From Verrucomicrobiota bacterium (lineage in GTDB: Bacteria; Verrucomicrobiota; Verrucomicrobiia; Limisphaerales; UBA1096): DNA of 9,905 bases. Where the stretch lies: positions 1 through 9,905 of the forward strand of contig JASLKI010000102.1 in NCBI GenBank assembly GCA_030747575.1, given 5' to 3'. The notes under the pieces were generated by a model. That model saw only the letters and a program-made list of their open reading frames with translations. It made no database searches and was not told the origin of the DNA. Numbering within the stretch: the stretch's first letter is position 1; each line of letters starts with the position of its first letter. The position numbers and the translations under genes were made by a program. Shown here piece after piece: positions 5,741-9,905 of this stretch.

Positions 5741-7081
5741 ATGAGCCAACTTAAAGACCAATCCGCAGCGCCCAGCTCCCGGCGCACGTTCATCAAGCAG
5801 GCTGCGGCTGTCACAGCCGTGACGGGGACGGGCAGGATCATCAAAACGCCTGTTTACGGCCAAAACCAGGCGCCCTCAACCGGCCGGGTGATCGGGGCCA
5901 ACGACCGCATCAACGTCGGCTTCGTCGGCGTGGGTAATCAGGGTTTCAACACGCACGTTCGCCAAATCAAGAACAACGACACCAAGCACAACGTGCAGGC
6001 GACTGCGGCGTGCGACGTGTTCTCCGAGTACCGTGACCGCGCACAGGAGTTCATGGGCATCAAGTCGGGCAATGTCTACAACGACCACCGAAAACTGCTC
6101 GAGCGCAGGGATATCGACGCAGTCGTGATCGCCACGGTGGACCACTGGCACGCGCCGGTGGCGATTGAGTCGATGGAGGCCGGCAAGCACGTGCTGATCG
6201 AAAAGCCGATGACCCGCTACCTCAGCGAGGGGTTCGACGTGTACGACACCTGCAAGCGCACCAAGCGCGTGATGCAGATCGGCGCGGTATTTTGCCTTGA
6301 AAAAAAATGGCACAAGGCGGCGCAGTTGGTTCGCGACGGCATGATCGGGCCGCTCGTGCTAGGCCAGTCCTCCTACTGCCGCAACAGCCCCAAGGGCGAG
6401 TGGAACTACACCATCAATCCGAAACTCACCGACGCTAGTGTCGACTGGAAACGCTGGCTCGGCAGCACCGGCACGCGCCCGTTCAACGCCGACCACTTTT
6501 TCCGGTGGCGCAAATACAATCAATACTGCTGCGGCATCCTTGGTGATTTGCTCGCGCACAAGATTCATCCGTTGATGATCGCTAGCGGCAACCCGGAATT
6601 CCCAAACCGCGTTGCCTGCCTTGGCACGAAAGAGATCACCACTGACCGCGACGTGCCGGACAACACGCAGGTGCTCGCCAACTTCCCGAGCGGCTACACG
6701 CTGATGGTCGTCGGCAGCACGGTGAACGAGCAGGGCCTGCCGGAGATGCTGCGCGGCCACCACGGCACACTCTACTTTGGGGGCGACAAGGTCGACCTGA
6801 AGCCCGAGACACCGTTCGGCGACGAGATCGACCCGGAGAGCTTCAGCGGCCTCAAGCCGAGCGGGGCGGACTTCTTCGCCGAGCACGCTGACTGGTTCGA
6901 CGTCATCCGCAACGGCGGCGAAACCAAGGGCAACATCGACCTCTCGATGCGCGCCCAGGTGGTCATCTCGCTGGCTGAGATGTCCGAGCGGATGAGCCTC
7001 ACGCTGTTGTTTGACGAGAAGAGCCGGAAGATCACCACCGGCACCGGGCAGGAGGTTCAGCCTCTGAACTACCCGGCTTAA
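5741..7081 (+). CDS. Tat-exported Gfo/Idh/MocA family oxidoreductase (divergent subfamily)
   Basis: 446 residues. An in-frame upstream ATG at 5573 would add 56 residues. I chose 5741 because AGGA (5729-5732) sits 8 bases before it and because the twin-arginine motif SRRTF (13-17) is then correctly placed at the N-terminus, with a hydrophobic AAAVTAVTG segment after it. Rossmann motif GVGNQG is at 63-68, CDVF 91-94, VDHWHAP 133-139 and the conserved lysine in EKP 154-156. The catalytic-region segment reads GDLLAHKIHP (268-277), with His where the paralogues have Asp or Asn. The C-terminus ends QPLNYPA and lacks the YR-GW tail of the other three. It is therefore a different branch of the family, with a periplasmic oxidoreductase role but unknown substrate. 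A terminator follows, so it is probably a single-gene transcript. Confidence 0.93.
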   Translation: MSQLKDQSAAPSSRRTFIKQAAAVTAVTGTGRIIKTPVYGQNQAPSTGRVIGANDRINVGFVGVGNQGFNTHVRQIKNNDTKHNVQATAACDVFSEYRDRAQEFMGIKSGNVYNDHRKLLERRDIDAVVIATVDHWHAPVAIESMEAGKHVLIEKPMTRYLSEGFDVYDTCKRTKRVMQIGAVFCLEKKWHKAAQLVRDGMIGPLVLGQSSYCRNSPKGEWNYTINPKLTDASVDWKRWLGSTGTRPFNADHFFRWRKYNQYCCGILGDLLAHKIHPLMIASGNPEFPNRVACLGTKEITTDRDVPDNTQVLANFPSGYTLMVVGSTVNEQGLPEMLRGHHGTLYFGGDKVDLKPETPFGDEIDPESFSGLKPSGADFFAEHADWFDVIRNGGETKGNIDLSMRAQVVISLAEMSERMSLTLLFDEKSRKITTGTGQEVQPLNYPA

Positions 7082-7105
7082 GCCACTGGCTGCATGCAGA
7101 TTACG

Positions 7106-7135
7106 AAAGTCCCCTCACTTGACGGGGCTTTTTTT
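7106..7135 (+). terminator. Intrinsic terminator after the 5741-7081 gene
   Basis: AAAG (7106-7109) and CCCC (7111-7114) pair with GGGG (7124-7127) and CTTT (7128-7131), leaving T7110 bulged and a 9-base loop. A run of seven T's spans 7129-7135. It starts 24 bases after the stop codon. Confidence 0.8.
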
Positions 7136-7140
7136 CCGCC

Positions 7141-7209
7141 TTGCCCAAGCGCTTGTCCAAACGTTCGATCCGGGCACCACACGGAACTCCGCCCTTGGGC
7201 AATTTTTTT
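7141..7209 (+). terminator. Second hairpin with U-tract: possible attenuator or small-RNA terminator
   Basis: TTGCCCAAG (7141-7149) is perfectly complementary to CTTGGGCAA (7194-7202), and seven T's follow directly (7203-7209). The 44-base interior can form an inner stem: GTT (7163-7165) and CCG (7170-7172) with CGG (7182-7184) and AAC (7185-7187). A second T-run lies at 7213-7219. It comes only 5 bases after the preceding terminator and 95 bases before the next start codon. It could be a back-up terminator, the end of a short RNA, or a leader element of the downstream gene. I see no riboswitch class I can name. Confidence 0.4.
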
Positions 7210-7304
7210 CTGTTTTTTTCCGCGACGAATCAATAGGTTTCCGTTTCCGGCAATATCATGGTGATGTTTTCCGGTGTTTCCATTTATCCAAAAATACACT
7301 TAAA

Positions 7305-8690
7305 ATGACAAAGACTCCATCGAACGAGCTATCACGCCGCAAGTTCATCTCACACTCCTCGGCAGCATTGGGCGCCACAGCGTTTGGCCCCTTTATCCTC
7401 AGAGGCCAGAACCTAAACAGCAAAGTCAATGTCGCTGCCATCGGCGCAGGCGGCAAGGGCAGCAGTGACACGGACAACAACGCGCGTTGCGGTGGCAACA
7501 TTGTTGCACTGTGCGACGTGGATCTGAACACACTTCGGGCTCGTGGCGAAAAATATCCCGGAGCTGCCACTTTCCAAGACTACCGAAAGATGTTGGACAA
7601 GATGGGCAAGTCCATTGACGCCGTCTCGGTGTCTACCCCGGACCATATGCACGCCGTCGCCGGCATCACTGCCATGAAGATGGGTAAGCATGTGTACGTC
7701 CAAAAACCGCTCACCCAATCCGTCTACGAGGCGCGACTCATGCGCAAGGTGGCCAAGGAACAAAAAGTAGCCACGCAGATGGGGAACCAGGGCAGTGCTG
7801 GAAGTGGATTGCGACGTGCAGTGCAGGTAATTCAATCCGGGATTATCGGTGATGTCACCGAATTACATGTTTGGTCAAACCGCCCCGTCTGGCCACAAGG
7901 CATTGATCGGCCAAAGGGCGCGGACCCAATCCCAGAACACCTTGACTGGAACATTTGGCAGGGTCCGGCAGAACATCGTCCGTACAAGAAAGGTGTTTAT
8001 CATACGTTCAAATGGCGCGGCTGGCAGGCCTACGGCACCGGCGCGCTGGGCGACATGGCCTGCCACACCGTCAACATGCCTTTCCGGGCGCTCAAGATGG
8101 GCTACCCCACCGTCATTGAGGCGGAGGACTACTCCCCGATGAACAACGAGACCTACCCGCTGAACTCACGACTGCGTTTCGAGTTCCCCGCCCGCGACGG
8201 AATGGTTCCGATGAAATTCTGGTGGTACGATGGCAAAAAGGACGGCAATCAAAACCAGCCAAACAAGGACGTCGCCTCAAAAATTAGAAATACCTTCGGC
8301 AACATCCGGGGCAGCGGTTGCTTACTCGTTGGTAGCAAGGGCCAAATCTACACACCGGACGACTACGGTTCGCGTTACTACGTCGCACTGAATGACGAGA
8401 AAAAATTCAAGGACAGCAAAAAGCACGGAGCCGACCAGGCCATAGCGGACGACTACTGGAAATCGCCCGGCCACAATCAGGAATGGTTCGACATGATGAA
8501 CGGCGGACGCGCTGCGTACTCGAATTTCGACAACGCCGCCTACCTGACCGAGATCATCCTGCTCGGCTGCATCGCCCTGCGCGTCGGCAAGAAGAGGATG
8601 GAGTGGGACGGCCCGAACATGAAGTCACCTAACACCCCGGAGGCCGCACAGTACGTCAAGCGCGACTACTTGAACGGCTACAGCATCTAG
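7305..8690 (+). CDS. Tat-exported Gfo/Idh/MocA family oxidoreductase
   Basis: 461 residues from the ATG at 7305. The frame is open further upstream, but that would place the signal peptide internally and overlap the hairpins at 7106-7209. SRRKF (10-14) plus a hydrophobic run (to about residue 32) form the twin-arginine signal. Nucleotide-binding loop GAGGKG is at 47-52, CDVD 70-73, TPDHMHA 111-117. The lysine motif is QKP (133-135) instead of EKP. The catalytic-region segment GDMACHTVNMP (249-259) carries Asn where the first and fourth paralogues have Asp. A WWYDGKKDG segment (307-314 region) and the PEAAQYVKRDYLNGYSI end place it with the paralogues at 1-1263 and 8787-9905. No clear ribosome-binding site precedes the start. 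A strong terminator follows. Periplasmic sugar or polyol redox role is inferred. Confidence 0.93.
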   Translation: MTKTPSNELSRRKFISHSSAALGATAFGPFILRGQNLNSKVNVAAIGAGGKGSSDTDNNARCGGNIVALCDVDLNTLRARGEKYPGAATFQDYRKMLDKMGKSIDAVSVSTPDHMHAVAGITAMKMGKHVYVQKPLTQSVYEARLMRKVAKEQKVATQMGNQGSAGSGLRRAVQVIQSGIIGDVTELHVWSNRPVWPQGIDRPKGADPIPEHLDWNIWQGPAEHRPYKKGVYHTFKWRGWQAYGTGALGDMACHTVNMPFRALKMGYPTVIEAEDYSPMNNETYPLNSRLRFEFPARDGMVPMKFWWYDGKKDGNQNQPNKDVASKIRNTFGNIRGSGCLLVGSKGQIYTPDDYGSRYYVALNDEKKFKDSKKHGADQAIADDYWKSPGHNQEWFDMMNGGRAAYSNFDNAAYLTEIILLGCIALRVGKKRMEWDGPNMKSPNTPEAAQYVKRDYLNGYSI

Positions 8691-8725
8691 GCAACAACCC
8701 AATCACCCCGGAACTCCTGGGAACC

Positions 8726-8758
8726 ACCCGGCCAGCCAAGCGCTGCGCCGGGTTTTTT
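8726..8758 (+). terminator. Strong intrinsic terminator for the 7305-8690 gene
   Basis: ACCCGGC (8726-8732) pairs with GCCGGGT (8747-8753), and CAGC (8733-8736) pairs with GCTG (8742-8745). This gives an 11-base-pair stem with one bulged C and a 5-base loop, ending in a T-run at 8753-8758. The complementary strand has no T-run after the stem, so it serves the plus-strand gene only. No terminator is visible for the convergent gene ending at 8787. Confidence 0.88.
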
Positions 8759-8786
8759 GTGGGAACCGCAGAGGAATCGAGAACCC

Positions 8787-9905
8787 TTAAATCTTCCAGC
8801 CGGAACGGTACGGCGGGTTGACGAGTTTATTTGCCGCGTCGTCGTTGGTGAAACGCATCGCCTTGTCATCCCACTTCAGCCGCACGCCGCTGCGCTGGAT
8901 GGCGATCATCCCCAACAAGCCGATCTCGGACAACGCCCCCCCATACTCGAACGGTGAGCCGGCGGGTTTGTTATTCCGAACAGCCTCGAGCCAGTTGTTC
9001 TGATGTGAACCCCGGACTCGCGGTATTTTTTTATCCGGCCTGCCGAATGCCTTCATCTTCGCCTCTGGGATAATCCGGCAGCCCCCCGCCCCGTGCGAGC
9101 CATGCATGATCTTGCCCTTGTCACCCACCACGACCGCTCCGGTGCCGACCACTTTGCGGTTTTCATGCTTGAGTTCGTCCGGCTTCGGGATGGAATAGTC
9201 GCCGTCATACCAGACCACCTTCACCGGGCCGCGATCCCCCTTGGCCGGACATTCATAAGTGATCTTTGCGCCCTTGGGATAAAACTCTTTGTGCTTCACC
9301 GGGTCATAACCTTTCGTGTCCGCCTTGATCGCGGTGGGCATCCCAAGGTCAAGCGCCCAGTAGGACGGGTCAAGCACATGACAAATCCAGTCGCCAATGC
9401 AGCCGCTGCCAAACGCGGAATAACCGCGCCAGTTGAACGGCAAATAAGCCGGGTGATAGGCGCGCTCGGCGGCGGGGCCAAGCCACTGATTCCAGTCCAG
9501 CCCCTCAGGCACCTCGTGTTGCTCGGTTCGCAGGGCACTCTGTTTGCCAATCTGGCAGTAGACATTCTTGAAGGCATCGCACCCCGCATGCACCTCGGAG
9601 ACCTGCCCGATCGCGCCCGCCCAGATGAGTTCACAAAAAAAGCGGATGTGATCCGAGGAATGCCCCTGGTTGCCGACCTGCGTGATTACCTTTTTCTGCA
9701 GGGCAGCCGCGCGCAACGTCCGCACCTCGGCGACCGAGTGTGCCAGCGGCTTCTCCGAGTAAACATGCTTGCCGCGCCCGATCGCCCCCATGATGGCAAC
9801 CGCATGCGTGTGATCCGGCGTCGCCACCAACACAGCGTCGATCTGGTCGCCGACGGCATCGTACATCTTCCGAAAATCCTTGAAGCGCTTGGCTTTCGGG
9901 AATTT
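8787..9905 (-). CDS. Gfo/Idh/MocA family oxidoreductase (N-terminus beyond window)
   Basis: The minus-strand frame is open to the last base, so the ATG at 9866 is internal: the codons before it read KFPKAKRFKDFRK, aligning with FPRAKRYADFRQ of the first gene. 372 residues are visible; about 60-80 N-terminal residues with the Rossmann glycine loop and any signal peptide are outside. Landmarks (residue 1 = base 9905): TPDHTHA 29-35, EKP 51-53, QVGNQGHSSD 76-85, GLDWNQWLGPA 135-145, and GDWICHVLD 171-179 with the Asp, His and Asp of the family's catalytic region. The C-terminal YRSGWKI is close to the first gene's YRAGWQL. It converges on the 7305-8690 paralogue with 96 bases between stop codons. 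Periplasmic location is inferred from the paralogues, not seen. Confidence 0.93.
   Translation of the reverse strand, partial: KFPKAKRFKDFRKMYDAVGDQIDAVLVATPDHTHAVAIMGAIGRGKHVYSEKPLAHSVAEVRTLRAAALQKKVITQVGNQGHSSDHIRFFCELIWAGAIGQVSEVHAGCDAFKNVYCQIGKQSALRTEQHEVPEGLDWNQWLGPAAERAYHPAYLPFNWRGYSAFGSGCIGDWICHVLDPSYWALDLGMPTAIKADTKGYDPVKHKEFYPKGAKITYECPAKGDRGPVKVVWYDGDYSIPKPDELKHENRKVVGTGAVVVGDKGKIMHGSHGAGGCRIIPEAKMKAFGRPDKKIPRVRGSHQNNWLEAVRNNKPAGSPFEYGGALSEIGLLGMIAIQRSGVRLKWDDKAMRFTNDDAANKLVNPPYRSGWKI

Noticed and set aside
7119..7304. Upstream start at 7119 for the 7305-8690 gene
   Set aside because: It would translate through a terminator and a hairpin and place the twin-arginine motif internally.
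1..9905. CRISPR array, tRNA, rRNA, insertion sequence or phage genes
   Set aside because: No regularly spaced long repeats, tRNA-like cloverleaf, rRNA segments, transposase motifs or terminal inverted repeats were seen.

Overview
The window looks like chromosomal DNA of a Verrucomicrobiota or Planctomycetota bacterium. The reasons are a dense set of Tat-exported Gfo/Idh/MocA oxidoreductases, a large exported protein joining a planctomycete-type cytochrome c domain to WD40 repeats, and GC-rich genes separated by AT-rich gaps with short degenerate repeats. A Limisphaerales/Pedosphaera-like verrucomicrobium is my best guess, but there is no rRNA or other decisive marker here.

Layout, left to right. 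(1) 1-1263 (+): the 3' part of a Tat-exported Gfo/Idh/MocA oxidoreductase, cut by the window edge. (2) 1328-1888 (+): frr, ribosome recycling factor, complete. (3) 1896-2100 (-): not an intact gene but the remains of a yefM-yoeB toxin-antitoxin module. The first about 23 codons of a YefM-like antitoxin are joined, out of frame, to the last about 46 codons of a YoeB-like toxin. A TGTACA operator-like site survives upstream. (4) 2101-2288: AT-rich gap with two families of short degenerate repeats. (5) 2289-5558 (-): a 1089-residue exported protein with a CxxCH cytochrome domain, WD40 repeats, a roughly 310-residue Ala/Lys/Glu coiled coil and then more WD40 repeats. (6) 5741-7081 (+): a second Tat-exported Gfo/Idh/MocA protein, divergent from gene 5, followed by a terminator and then a second, larger hairpin with a U-tract. 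(7) 7305-8690 (+): a third Tat-exported Gfo/Idh/MocA protein with a strong terminator. (8) 8787-9905 (-): a fourth Gfo/Idh/MocA protein, convergent with the third, its N-terminus beyond the window.

How they may work together. Four Gfo/Idh/MocA proteins lie in under 10 kb. Three show a twin-arginine signal and the fourth is cut before that point. This suggests periplasmic sugar or polyol redox chemistry with a cofactor bound before Tat export, as in glucose-fructose oxidoreductase. Substrates cannot be read from the sequence. Proteins 1, 3 and 4 share a C-terminal layout and are close paralogues; protein 2 is a different subfamily. The cytochrome/WD40 protein is probably periplasmic too, but nothing ties it functionally to the oxidoreductases. 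frr is a housekeeping gene away from its common partners tsf and pyrH, at least on the side that can be seen.

The least expected observation is the internally deleted yefM-yoeB remnant. The next are the coiled coil inserted into the WD40 region, whose two ends carry a similar 20-residue motif, and the structured element at 7141-7209 upstream of the third oxidoreductase.
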